The notes under the pieces: generated by a model | The model's input: only the letters and a program-made list of their open reading frames with translations | The model's database searches: none | Told to the model about the DNA's origin: nothing | NCBI RefSeq assembly: GCF_007858435.1 | Contig: NZ_VIGW01000002.1 | Span: 62,001-126,000, forward strand | Source of the DNA: Tsukamurella asaccharolytica | GTDB taxonomy: Bacteria; Actinomycetota; Actinomycetes; Mycobacteriales; Mycobacteriaceae | Direction: 5' to 3' | Length of the DNA: 64,000 nt | Position numbers and translations under genes: made by a program | In this document: positions 52,620 through 61,872 of the stretch, piece by piece | Numbering within the stretch: the stretch's first letter is position 1 | Layout of the letters: each line of letters begins with the position of its first letter

Positions 52620-53150
52620 ATGCCCATTCCCGAGTACGTCCGCAGCATCCGCGAGAAGATCGGCACCGACCTGCTGTGGCTGCCCGGCGTCGCGGCGGTG
52701 GTGGTGAACGACGCCGGGGAGGTCCTGCTCGGCCGGCGCGCCGACACCGGAGAGTGGGCGGCGATCGCGGGGATCCTCGAGCCCGGCGAGCAGCCCGCGG
52801 AGGCGATCGTCCGTGAGATCCGGGAGGAGGCCGGCGTCGAGGCCGAGGTGATCGACCTGCTCGCGCTGCGCACCGACGAGCCCGTCCGCTACCCGAACGG
52901 CGATGCGGCGCAGTACCTCACGCTGCTGTTCCTGTGCCGGTACGTCTCCGGCGACGCGCACGTCGCCGACGACGAGTCCCTCGAGGTCGGGTGGTCCGTC
53001 CCGAGGCGCTGCCCCCGATGTCCGTGCGGCAGCGCGAGCGCGTGCACCGGGGCCTCGCCGCCCTCCGCGGCGACACCCGCCCCGCCTGGCTCTGACCGCG
53101 TCCCGAAATTACGGTCCAGCCGGCGTCGGCGGCATGATCGCCTGCGTTAG
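52620..53150 (+). CDS. NUDIX hydrolase with frameshifted C-terminus
   Basis: A NUDIX-fold pyrophosphohydrolase. The Nudix box runs from GILEPGEQPAEAIVREI to REEAGVE (about residues 57-79) and is intact. The listed frame gives 176 residues, but after SLEVGW (near 52995) its tail is an unnatural Arg/Pro/Cys-rich sequence that runs into the converging gene. Another frame from there reads RPEALPPMSVRQRERVHRGL and stops at TGA 53093-53095, a normal ending for this family. One T therefore seems to be missing around 52995, and the true gene would end at 53095. Confidence 0.8.
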   Translation: MPIPEYVRSIREKIGTDLLWLPGVAAVVVNDAGEVLLGRRADTGEWAAIAGILEPGEQPAEAIVREIREEAGVEAEVIDLLALRTDEPVRYPNGDAAQYLTLLFLCRYVSGDAHVADDESLEVGWSVPRRCPRCPCGSASACTGASPPSAATPAPPGSDRVPKLRSSRRRRHDRLR

Positions 53151-53620
53151 CGGGCGAGCAGCGGCTCCAGGGCCGCGCGCAGCGCGTAGTCGTTGCGGGC
53201 CCAGGCCTGCACGATCGAGCCGTCGACGAGCTGGATCCCCATGCCGTAGCGGCGCCGCGGCACGGTGCGCAGCCGCCCCATCGCACGGGCCGAGGACCAT
53301 GCCGGGAAGTCCTCCGGCTTGGCCTTGCGCGGGTGGTCGGGGGCCTTGCCGGGCAGGATGCGCGCGATCTCGGCGACGGGGATCGTCTCCTCGCCGCAGC
53401 GCAGCTCGTCAGGGGTGAGCTCCACGGAGACGTGCGTGCGTCCCGCGGTGACCTGCAGCCAGACGAAGCCCTGCGTCGCCAGGCCCAGCAGCAACCAGAT
53501 CCACCAATCCGAGGTGCGACCGGCGAGCAGCCACTGGGTGAGGATCATCCCCACCGTCGCGAGCGGCACGAGCAGCAGCCACCCGCGGGAGAGCCCCCGT
53601 TCGGCGTACAGCGGCGTCAC
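53147..53620 (-). CDS. DUF3093 membrane protein
   Basis: A 157-residue protein starting at GTG. Two transmembrane helices (about residues 16-36 and 42-60) precede a cytoplasmic PH-like domain (VSVELTPDELRCGEETIPVA, then MGIQLVDGSIVQAWARND). This is the DUF3093 layout. It overlaps the upstream membrane-protein gene by 4 bases. Function unknown. Confidence 0.78.
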   Translation of the reverse strand: MTPLYAERGLSRGWLLLVPLATVGMILTQWLLAGRTSDWWIWLLLGLATQGFVWLQVTAGRTHVSVELTPDELRCGEETIPVAEIARILPGKAPDHPRKAKPEDFPAWSSARAMGRLRTVPRRRYGMGIQLVDGSIVQAWARNDYALRAALEPLLAR

Positions 53621-54198
53621 CGGCTGGCCGCCGCGGATCCCGGGTTGAAGTACGCGAGCGATTCGCGGCTGTTCGCCGTGATGATCGCCCCCACGACGGC
53701 GATGGCCGCGAGAATCGCCGGGATCGCGATCGTCGCGTTCCCGGAGAAGAATGCGAGCACGCCCTGCACCAGCACGAACGCGGCGGCGAACTGCAGCACC
53801 AGACGCGCCCAGCCGTGCCCGCGCCACAGGAGGTAGACAAGGACCGCCGCGACGGCGACACCCACGACCACCATCACGACGGCGAGCACGAAGGTCGTGG
53901 TGTCGAACTGCTCGAAGGTCGTGTACTGCTCGCGGGAGGTTCGCGCGATGATGCCGTCGCCCTCACGCATCCGATCGAACTGCTCGCGCAGCGCGTCGGA
54001 GCCGCGGTTCGAGATCGCCTGCGCGATGCGGGAGATCGCCGACGCGATGAGCACGAAGACCCACAGCTGCACGCAGAGCTTCACGTCGTCGGGTCGCGGG
54101 CCGCGCTCCGGCTTCGGCGCGGGCGGCGGCGCGGGCCACGTAGGCGGCTGCGGACCGAGACCGGGCCAGACGGGACCCTGATGCTGCATGTTCACCAC
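53617..54198 (-). CDS. Proline-rich membrane protein next to hemB (Rv0513-like)
   Basis: The product is 193 residues. A Pro-rich N-terminus (residues about 8-35) is followed by four transmembrane helices, with a polar loop of about 45 residues after the first (SNRGSDALREQFDRMREGDG). GTG 54198 with AGGGAG upstream is chosen; ATG 54189 is an alternative. The place directly after hemB is the same as for Rv0513 in M. tuberculosis. Function unknown. Confidence 0.78.
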   Translation of the reverse strand: MVNMQHQGPVWPGLGPQPPTWPAPPPAPKPERGPRPDDVKLCVQLWVFVLIASAISRIAQAISNRGSDALREQFDRMREGDGIIARTSREQYTTFEQFDTTTFVLAVVMVVVGVAVAAVLVYLLWRGHGWARLVLQFAAAFVLVQGVLAFFSGNATIAIPAILAAIAVVGAIITANSRESLAYFNPGSAAASR

Positions 54199-54253
54199 TG
54201 CGCTCCCTCTGTCCGGCGGCCGCGGGCCGAATCGTCGTGTACGGGGCTCGCGT

Positions 54254-55246
54254 TCACCATGTTCCCTTCGTCAGCCACCGTGCGGCCTCGACGGCCCAGT
54301 AGGTGAGAACGATGTCGGCGCCGGCGCGCCGGATCGACAGAAGCGACTCGCGGACCGCCGCGTCGCGGTCGATCCACCCGTTCTGCGCCGCGGCGGTGAT
54401 CATCGCGTACTCGCCCGAGATCTGATAGGCGGCGACGGGCACCGGCGAGGCGGCGGCGACGTCCGCCAGCACGTCGAGATAGCTCATCGCGGGCTTGACC
54501 ATCACGATGTCGGCGCCCTCGGCGAGGTCGAGTTCCAGCTCGCGCAGCGACTCGCGCCGGTTCGCGGCGTCCTGCTGGTAGGTCCGGCGGTCGCCCTGCA
54601 GCGACGAGCCGACGGCCTCGCGGAACGGGCCGTAGAAGGGCGAGGCGTACTTCGCGGTGTAGGCGAGCAGCGAGACGTCCTGGTGTCCTGCGGTGTCCAG
54701 CGCGGAGCGCAGCACCCCGATCTGGCCGTCCATCATCCCCGACGGCCCCAGCATATGCGCCCCTGCGTCGGCCTGCGCCACGCCCATGAGGGCGTACCGC
54801 TCCAGGGTGGCGTCGTTGTCGACGCGCCCGGCACCGTCGAGCACGCCGCAGTGGCCGTGCGAGGTGAACTCGTCGAGGCACGTGTCGGCCATGATCACCG
54901 TGGCATCGCCGAGGTCGTCACGCAGCGCCCGCAGGCTGCGGTTGAGCACCCCGTCGGGATTCCACGACGCGCTGCCCTCGGCGTCCTTGTCGGCGTCGTC
55001 GGGAACGCCGAACAGCATGATCCCGCCCACGCCCTCGCGCACGGCCTCGTCCGCCGCGGCGCGGAGCGAGTCCGGCGTGTGCTGCACGACGCCCGGCATC
55101 GACGAGATGGGCAGCGGCGCGTCGATCCCGTCGCGCACGAACATCGGCAGCACGAGTTGCCGGGGTTCCACCGAGACCTCGGCGACGAGCCGCCGGACTG
55201 CGGGTGTGGCGCGCAGCCTGCGGGGACGGACGTGCGGAAAACTCAT
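54254..55246 (-). CDS. hemB: Delta-aminolevulinic acid dehydratase (porphobilinogen synthase)
   Basis: HemB condenses two 5-aminolevulinate molecules to porphobilinogen. The 330-residue product has the metal-site segment [17 protein letters not shown] (residues about 119-135), which keeps two of the Cys ligands of the zinc type, and both active lysines ([13 protein letters not shown] and [10 protein letters not shown]). The GEYAMI loop is intact. It is the last haem gene of the minus-strand run hemA-hemC-hemD-hemB. Confidence 0.96.
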   Translation of the reverse strand: MSFPHVRPRRLRATPAVRRLVAEVSVEPRQLVLPMFVRDGIDAPLPISSMPGVVQHTPDSLRAAADEAVREGVGGIMLFGVPDDADKDAEGSASWNPDGVLNRSLRALRDDLGDATVIMADTCLDEFTSHGHCGVLDGAGRVDNDATLERYALMGVAQADAGAHMLGPSGMMDGQIGVLRSALDTAGHQDVSLLAYTAKYASPFYGPFREAVGSSLQGDRRTYQQDAANRRESLRELELDLAEGADIVMVKPAMSYLDVLADVAAASPVPVAAYQISGEYAMITAAAQNGWIDRDAAVRESLLSIRRAGADIVLTYWAVEAARWLTKGTW

Positions 55247-55292
55247 GGTTCCAGCCTACGGACGGCGCCGGGAGCGAGGCGATCGGGCCGCG

Positions 55293-56990
55293 TCAGCTCC
55301 GCGAGCGACGCGGCTTCTTCCGCGGCGGGGGCAGGGCACCCTCCGCGCGGAGCTGCGAGGCGTGTGCGGCGAGGGCCTCCACGAGCGCCTCCACCGACGC
55401 GGTCTCCGGCTGCACGTCCACCCGCAGGCCGAACTCGATCGCGGTCTCGGCCGTCTTCGGGCCGATGCACGCGACGATGGTGCGGGCGTGCGGCTTGCCG
55501 GCGATGCCGACCAGGTTGCGCACCGTCGAGCTGGAGGTGAAGCAGACCGCGTCGAAGTCGCCGGACTTGATCATGTCGCGGGTCGCTGCGGGCGGCGGCG
55601 CGGCGCGCACCGTGCGGTACGCGGTCACGTCGTCGATCTCCCAGCCCCGGTCGCGCAGGCCCTCGGCGAGGGTCTCGGTAGCGATGTCGGCGCGCGGCAG
55701 CAGGACGCGGTTGACCGGGTCGAAGACGTCGTCGAAGGGCGGGAAGACCTCGAGCATGCCCAGGCTGGACTGCTCGCCCGTCGGCAGCAGCTCCGGCTCG
55801 ACGCCGAAGGCGCGGACCTTGGCCGCGGTCTGCTCGCCGACGCACGCGATCTTCACGCCGGAGAAGGCGCGGGCGTCCAGGCCGAACTCGATGAACTTCT
55901 CCCAGACGGCGCGCACGGCGTTCGTTGAGGTGAAGACCACCCACTGGTAGCGGCCGTCGACGAGGCCCTTGACCGCGCGCTCCATCTGCGCGGGGCTGCG
56001 GGGCGGCTCGACCGCGATGGTCGGGACTTCCATCGGGATGGAGCCGTGGGCACGCAGCCGGTTCGACATCTCGGCGGCCTGGTCCTTGGTGCGGGGCACG
56101 AGCACGGTCCAGCCGTACAGCGCGCGCGACTCCCACCAGGAGAGCTTGTTCCGCTGGCCCACGACCTTGCCGACGGTGACCACGAGCGGGCCCGGCAGGC
56201 CCGCCCCGGCCTCGTTCAGCGTGGCGAGGGTCGCCTCGACGGTCTTCTGCTTGCAGGTGGAGCCCTGCGCGGTGACGGCGACCGGGGTCTGCGGAGCGAG
56301 GCCGTTCTCGACCAGCGCGGAGGCGGTGTCGGCGAGGTGCTCGGCGGTCGCGCTCAGGACCAGGGGCGACGGGGCCGCGGCCAGCGCCGCCCAGTCGACC
56401 TCGCCGCGCACGTCGGCCTCGGTGTGCGCCGAGCCCAGCGCCATACCGGCGTAGGTGGGGACGGCGGTCGCGGGCGCCAGGCCCGGGACGATCTCGAAGG
56501 CGATCTGCGTGCGGGCCACGGCGTTGACCTCGGCGAGCACCGCGTCGGACGACAGCGGATCGCCGGCGACGAGGCGCACGACGTCGAGGCCGTGGCGGGC
56601 CTGCGCCAGCAGGGTCTTGGCGACCTCCGCGGGCTCGCCCAGCGCGGGCGCGACGGTGGCGGGGTTACGCACGGCGGGCTCGCCCTTGCGGCCCTTCGCG
56701 GCCGTCTCGGCGGCGTCCTCGTCGGCCTCGACGGGCTCGGGCGGCAGCGCCGTACCCACCATGTCGATGACCGCCTGCGGAACGTCGGGGTCGGTGTAGA
56801 CCGTCCGGGCGCCCGCGATAGTCTGCTCAGCGCGCAGGGTGAGGAGCCCTGGATCACCCGGTCCGGATCCCACGAAGGTGATGCGGCCCGGTGCCACCGC
56901 CCGGCCCCGGGCGGGCTTGTTCGACTTCGCGGCGCCGCGGGTGGACACCGTCTCGGTGTCGGCCTTCGCGGACTGTGCAGTGCGGCTCAT
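55293..56990 (-). CDS. hemD: Bifunctional uroporphyrinogen-III methyltransferase-like/uroporphyrinogen-III synthase
   Basis: A 565-residue fusion. The N-terminal half is a tetrapyrrole methylase-like domain (FVGSGPGDPGLLTLRAEQ near residue 40, VVRLVAGDPLSSDAVLAEV near 140). The C-terminal half is uroporphyrinogen-III synthase (VVFTSTNAVRAVWEKF, KIACVGEQTAAKVRAFG, VCFTSSSTVRNLVGIAG). The fusion closes and may methylate uroporphyrinogen, branching to sirohaem or corrinoids. The same fusion is Rv0511. A linker of about 45 acidic residues is inserted near 85-125. It follows hemC by 26 bases. Confidence 0.94.
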   Translation of the reverse strand: MSRTAQSAKADTETVSTRGAAKSNKPARGRAVAPGRITFVGSGPGDPGLLTLRAEQTIAGARTVYTDPDVPQAVIDMVGTALPPEPVEADEDAAETAAKGRKGEPAVRNPATVAPALGEPAEVAKTLLAQARHGLDVVRLVAGDPLSSDAVLAEVNAVARTQIAFEIVPGLAPATAVPTYAGMALGSAHTEADVRGEVDWAALAAAPSPLVLSATAEHLADTASALVENGLAPQTPVAVTAQGSTCKQKTVEATLATLNEAGAGLPGPLVVTVGKVVGQRNKLSWWESRALYGWTVLVPRTKDQAAEMSNRLRAHGSIPMEVPTIAVEPPRSPAQMERAVKGLVDGRYQWVVFTSTNAVRAVWEKFIEFGLDARAFSGVKIACVGEQTAAKVRAFGVEPELLPTGEQSSLGMLEVFPPFDDVFDPVNRVLLPRADIATETLAEGLRDRGWEIDDVTAYRTVRAAPPPAATRDMIKSGDFDAVCFTSSSTVRNLVGIAGKPHARTIVACIGPKTAETAIEFGLRVDVQPETASVEALVEALAAHASQLRAEGALPPPRKKPRRSRS

Positions 56991-57016
56991 GTATCGGCTC
57001 CCAGTAGTTGCGGGTG

Positions 57017-57967
57017 CTACGCGAGCAGGTCGCGTGCGCCCAGGTCGAGCAGCTCCCGTGCCAGCGCGATGCCCAGCGCGCCGGCGTCACCCACCGGACC
57101 GACCACGGAGGCGCGGACCGAATCGGAGCCGTCCGCCGCGAGCGCGATGCCGCGCAACGACAGCTCCTCGAAGATCCGACCGTCGTCGTCGAGGGATTCG
57201 ACGACTTCCGCGATCGCACCGACGGGTGCGGTACACCCGGCCTCCAGCTCGGCGAGGAGGGCGCGCTCGGCGGTGACCGCCGCGCGCGTGACCGGATCGT
57301 CCAGGCCGGAGAGCACGGAATGCAGTTCCGCATCGTCGCGTCGGCACTCCACCGCGAGCGCGCCCTGTGCGGGCGCCGGCAGCATCTGCACCGGATCCAG
57401 CGCCTCCGTCACCTCGTTGTGGCGACCGATCCGCTTGAGTCCGGCGAGGGCGACCACGATCGCGTCGAGTTCGCCGTCCGCTACTTTGCGTAACCGAGAG
57501 TCAAGATTGCCTCGTAGGGGGCGGATTTCCAAACCCAGACCCAGTGCGTTAAGCTGCGTGGCTCGCCGCGGGCTGGAGGTACCGATCACCGACCCCGCCG
57601 GCAGCTCCCCGAGCACCAGGCCGTCGCGCGCCACGAGGGCGTCGCGCGCGTCCTCGCGGGGCGGCACGGCGGGCATCGAGAGCCGCTCGTCGGGCGCGGT
57701 GGGCAGGTCCTTGTACGAGTGCACGGCCACGTCGACCTCGCCGTTCGCGAGCGCGTCGCGCAGCGCGGAGGTGAACACGCCCACCCCGATCTTCTCGACC
57801 GGATCGGAGCTCAGGTCGCCCGGCGTGGCCACGATGACCAGCTCGGCGGGGTGGCCCGCCGCGATCAGGGCGTCGCGCACGGTGCCGGCCTGCGTCGTCG
57901 CCAGCAGCGAGCCGCGGGTGCCGATGCGGATGAGGTCGGGAATCGGGGTGGAGGTCACTTCAGACAC
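57017..57967 (-). CDS. hemC: Porphobilinogen deaminase (hydroxymethylbilane synthase)
   Basis: HemC polymerises four porphobilinogen units to hydroxymethylbilane. The 316-residue product has the cofactor-binding Cys in [13 protein letters not shown] near residue 242, [10 protein letters not shown] at the N-terminus, the catalytic Asp in [12 protein letters not shown] and the [10 protein letters not shown] loop. It starts at GTG and overlaps the end of hemA by 8 bases, so translation is coupled. Confidence 0.96.
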   Translation of the reverse strand: MSEVTSTPIPDLIRIGTRGSLLATTQAGTVRDALIAAGHPAELVIVATPGDLSSDPVEKIGVGVFTSALRDALANGEVDVAVHSYKDLPTAPDERLSMPAVPPREDARDALVARDGLVLGELPAGSVIGTSSPRRATQLNALGLGLEIRPLRGNLDSRLRKVADGELDAIVVALAGLKRIGRHNEVTEALDPVQMLPAPAQGALAVECRRDDAELHSVLSGLDDPVTRAAVTAERALLAELEAGCTAPVGAIAEVVESLDDDGRIFEELSLRGIALAADGSDSVRASVVGPVGDAGALGIALARELLDLGARDLLA

Positions 57968-59297
57968 TTCGGTCGTCGGATCCTTCGGTCGCGGAGACGG
58001 CGCCCGTAGCGCCCGGTTTGAGTTCGAAGAGCTCGCGCAGCGCCTCCGCGTAGGAGTCGCCCCCCGGAGTGGCGGCCAGTTGCTTGACGCGCACCGTCGG
58101 GGCGTGCAGGAGCTTGTCGACGACGCGGCGCACCGTCTGCGCCACCTCGTCCCGGTCCGCGCCCTCCAGGCCCGGAAGACGCGAATCCAGCCGCAGCAGT
58201 TCGGCTTCCACCACCTCGGCGGCGCGGCGACGCAGCGCCGTCACCGTCGGCGTGACCTCGGCCGAGCGCTGCGCGGAGAGGTACTCGGCCAGCTCGTCGG
58301 AGACGATCCGGCGGGCGTTCTCGGCATCCTCCTCCGCGGCCTGGGTGCCCGGCTCGCGGGAGAGCGCGTCGATGTCGATGACGGCCACGCCGGGCAGGCC
58401 GGCGACGGCCGGGTCCACGTCCCGGGGCAGGCCCAGGTCGCACACCACCAGATCGGTGCCGACGGTGCGCTGCGCCAGCGCGGAGTGCACGTCGGCGAGG
58501 CTGACGACGCTGCCGACGGCCCCGGTGCACGCGATGAGCACGTCGGCGTCGGCGAGGGCGGCGACGAGGCCTTCCATGGGGATGGACCGCGCATCGTCGA
58601 CCCCGGCGTCGAGGGCAGCCTGCGCGAGCCGCGCCGCCTTGTCCTCGGTGCGGTTGGCGACGGTCACGTCGACGACGCAGGCGCGGGCCAGGTGCGCGAC
58701 ACCGAGGCCGCCCATGGCGCCCGCGCCCACGACGACGGCGCGCTGCAACGAGCCGCCCTGCGCCCGGAGGATGGCCTGCGCGCGATCGAGGGCGACGGAG
58801 ACGACGGAGGCGCCGGCCTTGTCGATGCCGGTGTCGGTGTGTACGCGCTTACCCACGTGCAGGGCGCGCTGCGCGAGGTCGTGGACGACGCGGCCCGCGA
58901 CCCTGTGCTCGTCGGAGGCGGCGTAGGCGCCGCGGATCTGGCCGAGGATCTGCTGCTCGCCGACGACCATCGAATCGAGGCCCGAGGCCACGGAGAACAG
59001 GTGCTGGACCGCGGCCTCGGAGTAGCGCACGAAGGCGTGCTTGCTGAGCTCGTTGATCGTGAGGCCCGAGCGGGCGGAGAGGACATCGGAGACGGCTTCC
59101 AGCGCGGGGTGGAAGGCCTCGACGACGGCGTAGATCTCGACGCGGTTGCACGTGGTGACGACCATGACCTCGTCGATGTGCGGCGACTCCATGAGCTGCG
59201 CCAGCACCTTGGGACGGTCGGTCTCGGTGATCGCCAGCTTCTCGAGGATCGACACCGGCGCACTGCGGTGCGACGCGCCGAACAGCAGAACCGACAC
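57960..59297 (-). CDS. hemA: Glutamyl-tRNA reductase
   Basis: HemA reduces glutamyl-tRNA to glutamate-1-semialdehyde with NADPH, the first step of haem synthesis. With GTG 59297 the product is 445 residues and begins [15 protein letters not shown], as in other actinobacteria. AAGGAG lies 8-9 bases upstream, while the longer ATG start at 59321 has no ribosome site. The nucleophilic Cys is in [13 protein letters not shown], and the NADPH motif is [16 protein letters not shown] 30-bp palindrome lies 26 bases upstream, so control at this site is likely. Confidence 0.95.
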   Translation of the reverse strand: MSVLLFGASHRSAPVSILEKLAITETDRPKVLAQLMESPHIDEVMVVTTCNRVEIYAVVEAFHPALEAVSDVLSARSGLTINELSKHAFVRYSEAAVQHLFSVASGLDSMVVGEQQILGQIRGAYAASDEHRVAGRVVHDLAQRALHVGKRVHTDTGIDKAGASVVSVALDRAQAILRAQGGSLQRAVVVGAGAMGGLGVAHLARACVVDVTVANRTEDKAARLAQAALDAGVDDARSIPMEGLVAALADADVLIACTGAVGSVVSLADVHSALAQRTVGTDLVVCDLGLPRDVDPAVAGLPGVAVIDIDALSREPGTQAAEEDAENARRIVSDELAEYLSAQRSAEVTPTVTALRRRAAEVVEAELLRLDSRLPGLEGADRDEVAQTVRRVVDKLLHAPTVRVKQLAATPGGDSYAEALRELFELKPGATGAVSATEGSDDRSV

Positions 59298-59322
59298 CCT
59301 CGACGCTCCTTCGAAGATCATG

Positions 59323-59352
59323 ACGGGAGAACTACGGTCCGTAGTTTCCCGT
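59323..59352. promoter_or_regulatory. 30-bp palindrome upstream of hemA
   Basis: AACTACGG-T-CCGTAGTT is a perfect core, extended by ACGGGA on the left and TCCCGT on the right with one extra G. It lies 26 bases upstream of the hemA start. It could be an operator or an RNA hairpin in the leader. It does not match the Rex operator known upstream of Streptomyces hemA. Confidence 0.7.
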
Positions 59353-59503
59353 TAAGGCACCGTACCTCGCATCCCCTGAAATGGGAAAACGCGCACAGCC
59401 TCGCCTCACCCGCAGAGGTGACGGGGATCACCCGCGCGGATCGTTCAGCCCAGGATATCGGCCCGGGCCTGCGGAGCGCACGCTCCGAACGGGCGCGGAC
59501 CAC

Positions 59504-59761
59504 TCACGGGCCGAGTTCCGCCCGCAGTCCTGCGGCATCCACGTCCCAGTAGCTGTGCACGGCCTCGTCGAGCAGGACCACGGGCAGCATGTCGCCGTAC
59601 TCCCCGCGATACTCGGTGTTGCCGGGCGCGTCGACGTCCAGCTGCCGGTACTCGACGGGGCGTTCGGCGGCGCGGAGTTCCTCGACGAGCGCGGTGAGCT
59701 CGTCGTGGGCGCGGGCACACATCCCGCACCCCTCCCTGGTGAGCAGCGTGATCACGGACAT
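59504..59761 (-). CDS. Glutaredoxin-like (DUF836) protein
   Basis: An 85-residue thioredoxin-fold protein. The redox pair is CGMC in [16 protein letters not shown] (residues 12-15), and the cis-Pro segment is [12 protein letters not shown]836 proteins are a glutaredoxin-like family without firm function. It lies just upstream of hemA in the same direction, as Rv0508 does. A role in protecting HemA's active Cys is possible but only inferred. Confidence 0.85.
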   Translation of the reverse strand: MSVITLLTREGCGMCARAHDELTALVEELRAAERPVEYRQLDVDAPGNTEYRGEYGDMLPVVLLDEAVHSYWDVDAAGLRAELGP

Positions 59762-59844
59762 GTGCCGAGTGTCCCACCCCGAGCGCGGCGCGCGCCGCTA
59801 AGGTTGAGGGGACATCACGCACGTGGGATCACGCGAGTGGGGAG

Positions 59845-60738
59845 GTGCCCTTGTCCGACCAGGCCAACGCCGATGAACAACGGCAGAGTGCCGCGGGCGA
59901 GGCGAGCGCGGACGCGGCTCATTCGCTGCTGCTCGAGAAGGAGGGCCGCGAGGACGGCCAGGTGCCGCCCGATCTGACCGCGGCCGCCTTCTTCGACGTC
60001 GACAACACGATGGTGCAGGGCGCGTCGATCGTGCACTTCGCCCGCGGCCTCGCCGCGCGCAAGTACTTCTCCTACTCCGACCTGGCCTCGGCCGTGTGGG
60101 CGCAGGCCAAGTTCCGGTTCACGGGCAAGGAGAACAGCGACGACGTGGCCGCCGGGCGGGAGAAGGCACTGTCCTTCATCGCCGGCCGGTCCACCGAGGA
60201 GCTCAAGACCGTCGGCGAGGAGATCTACGACGAGATCATCGCCGACAAGATCTGGCCCGGGACGCGCGCGCTGGCGCAGATGCACCTCGACGCCGGCCAG
60301 CAGGTGTGGCTCGTGACGGCCACCCCGGTCGAGCTGGCGCAGACCATCGCTGACCGGCTCGGGCTCACGGGTGCGCTCGGCACGGTGGCGGAGTCGCAGG
60401 ACGGGGTGTTCACCGGCAAGCTCGTCGGCGACATCCTGCACGGCCTCGGCAAAGCGCACGCCGTCCGCTCACTGGCGATCCGCGAGGGCCTGAACCTCAA
60501 GCGCTGCACCGCCTACAGCGATTCGCACAACGACGTGCCGATGCTCTCCCTGGTGGGCACCGCCGTGGCGATCAACCCGGACTCCGACCTGCGCGACGTC
60601 GCGCGCGTGCGGGGCTGGGAGATCCGCGACTACCGGACCGGCCGCAAGGCGGCCAAGATCGGCGTCCCCACCGCCATCGGCGTCGGCATGGCCGTGGGCG
60701 GTGCCGCGGCGCTGATCAAGCACTTCAGCGACGACTAG
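59845..60738 (+). CDS. HAD-IB family hydrolase (SerB1-like)
   Basis: The product is a 297-residue HAD-superfamily phosphatase of subfamily IB. Motif I is [11 protein letters not shown] (residues about 51-61), motif II VTATP near 160, and motif III/IV the Lys region and [10 protein letters not shown] near 230. A hydrophobic C-terminal helix ([13 protein letters not shown]) may touch the membrane. It is annotated serB1 in M. tuberculosis (Rv0505c), but HAD-IB enzymes also act on lysophospholipids; the substrate is open. TTG 59851 has a better-spaced GGAGG and is a possible start. Confidence 0.85.
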   Translation: MPLSDQANADEQRQSAAGEASADAAHSLLLEKEGREDGQVPPDLTAAAFFDVDNTMVQGASIVHFARGLAARKYFSYSDLASAVWAQAKFRFTGKENSDDVAAGREKALSFIAGRSTEELKTVGEEIYDEIIADKIWPGTRALAQMHLDAGQQVWLVTATPVELAQTIADRLGLTGALGTVAESQDGVFTGKLVGDILHGLGKAHAVRSLAIREGLNLKRCTAYSDSHNDVPMLSLVGTAVAINPDSDLRDVARVRGWEIRDYRTGRKAAKIGVPTAIGVGMAVGGAAALIKHFSDD

Positions 60739-60758
60739 GCCGATCACCGGCGGCCGCC

Positions 60759-60779
60759 ACCCGACCGCCCCCGTCGGGT
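60759..60779. terminator. Hairpin between converging phosphatase and acyltransferase genes
   Basis: ACCCGAC (60759-60765) pairs with GTCGGGT (60773-60779) across a C-rich loop, between two genes that converge. There is no clear T-run on either strand, so its strength is uncertain. Confidence 0.35.
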
Positions 60780-61846
60780 CAGAAGTCCTGGAAGATGTTC
60801 TTGCGGCGCGCGAGGATGCGGTACAGCGACTGCTGAATGGTCTCGCGAACGTTGTCGGTGAGCTCGAAGACGACCATGGGGTCGTCGGCGTCCGCCTCGG
60901 TGAAGCGATCCGTGGCGATGGGCTCGCCGAACTCGATGTGCCACTTCGACGGCAACGGGATCATGCCGAGCGGGCCGAGCCACGGGAACAGCGGCGTGAT
61001 CGGCGCGTACGGCAGGCCCAGCAGGCGTGCGACGGGCTTCACGTCGGCGAGCATCGGATAGATCTCCTCGGCGCCCACGATGGACACGGGAATGATCGGG
61101 ACCTGCGCGCGGATCGCGGCGGTCACGAAGCCGCCGCGGCCGAAGCGCTGCAGCTTGTACCGGTCGCGGTAGAGCTTGCCGATGCCCTTGAAGCCCTCCG
61201 GCCACACGGCGACGAGTTCGCCGCGGGTGAGCAGGGCCTCTGCGTCCGCGTTGCAGGCGACGGTCGCGCCCAGCTTGCGCGCGACCTCGCCGATGAACGG
61301 GTACTCGAAGGTCAGGTCGGCGGCCAGCAGGCGCAGGTGCCGCGCGTCGGGGTGGTTGTCGTGCACCGCGACCGCCGACATCAACCCGTCGAGGGGGATG
61401 ACGCCCGAGTGGTTCGCCACGAGCAGCGCGCCGCCCTCGCGGGGCAGGTTCTCGGCGCCGGTGGAATCCACGCGGAACCACTTGTCGTAGACGGGCCGCA
61501 GCGCCGGGAGGAACAGCGCGTCGGTGAGGTGCGGGTCGAAACCGAAGGAGTCGATGTCGTAGTCGCCGGTGAGCCGCTCGCGGACGAAGGCGGCACCGTC
61601 GGCCACCGACTCCGCGGCGCGCTCGCGCCAGCCCGGGCCGGGCTCGTCGGGCTGCGCGGCGGCGATGTAGTCGGGGTTGAGGGCGTGCACCGTGGCGTCG
61701 CGCCGCGGGGCGGCGGACGCCGGGGTGCCGGTGAGCGCGGACGGATGCCGCTGCTGCGCGCGCTCGCGCCCCTCGGTGCGAGCGGTGTCAATGGACACGG
61801 GCAGCTGCAGCACCTTCGCGTGCTGTGAGCCTGAAGCGTTGGTCAT
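60779..61846 (-). CDS. Lysophospholipid acyltransferase family protein (Rv0502-like)
   Basis: The product is 355 residues with a PlsC-like acyltransferase domain at about 110-330. The His motif reads LVANHSGVIPLDG, a spaced HX6D form characteristic of this actinobacterial group. The second motif is VWPEGFKGIGK and the third VPIIPVSIVGAEEIYP. An N-terminal extension of about 95 residues is poorly conserved. ATG 61846 is chosen. It is downstream of the galE2-like gene by 26 bases, as Rv0502 follows Rv0501. The acyl acceptor is unknown. Confidence 0.85.
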   Translation of the reverse strand: MTNASGSQHAKVLQLPVSIDTARTEGRERAQQRHPSALTGTPASAAPRRDATVHALNPDYIAAAQPDEPGPGWRERAAESVADGAAFVRERLTGDYDIDSFGFDPHLTDALFLPALRPVYDKWFRVDSTGAENLPREGGALLVANHSGVIPLDGLMSAVAVHDNHPDARHLRLLAADLTFEYPFIGEVARKLGATVACNADAEALLTRGELVAVWPEGFKGIGKLYRDRYKLQRFGRGGFVTAAIRAQVPIIPVSIVGAEEIYPMLADVKPVARLLGLPYAPITPLFPWLGPLGMIPLPSKWHIEFGEPIATDRFTEADADDPMVVFELTDNVRETIQQSLYRILARRKNIFQDF

Positions 61847-61872
61847 GTGTCTACCGTCCAGCCGTGCCGTGC

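Noticed and set aside
56046-59552. A 1168-codon open frame on the plus strand opposite hemD-hemC-hemA.
   Set aside because: It is a shadow of high-GC coding sequence on the other strand; composition is abnormal and the genuine haem enzymes have all catalytic motifs.
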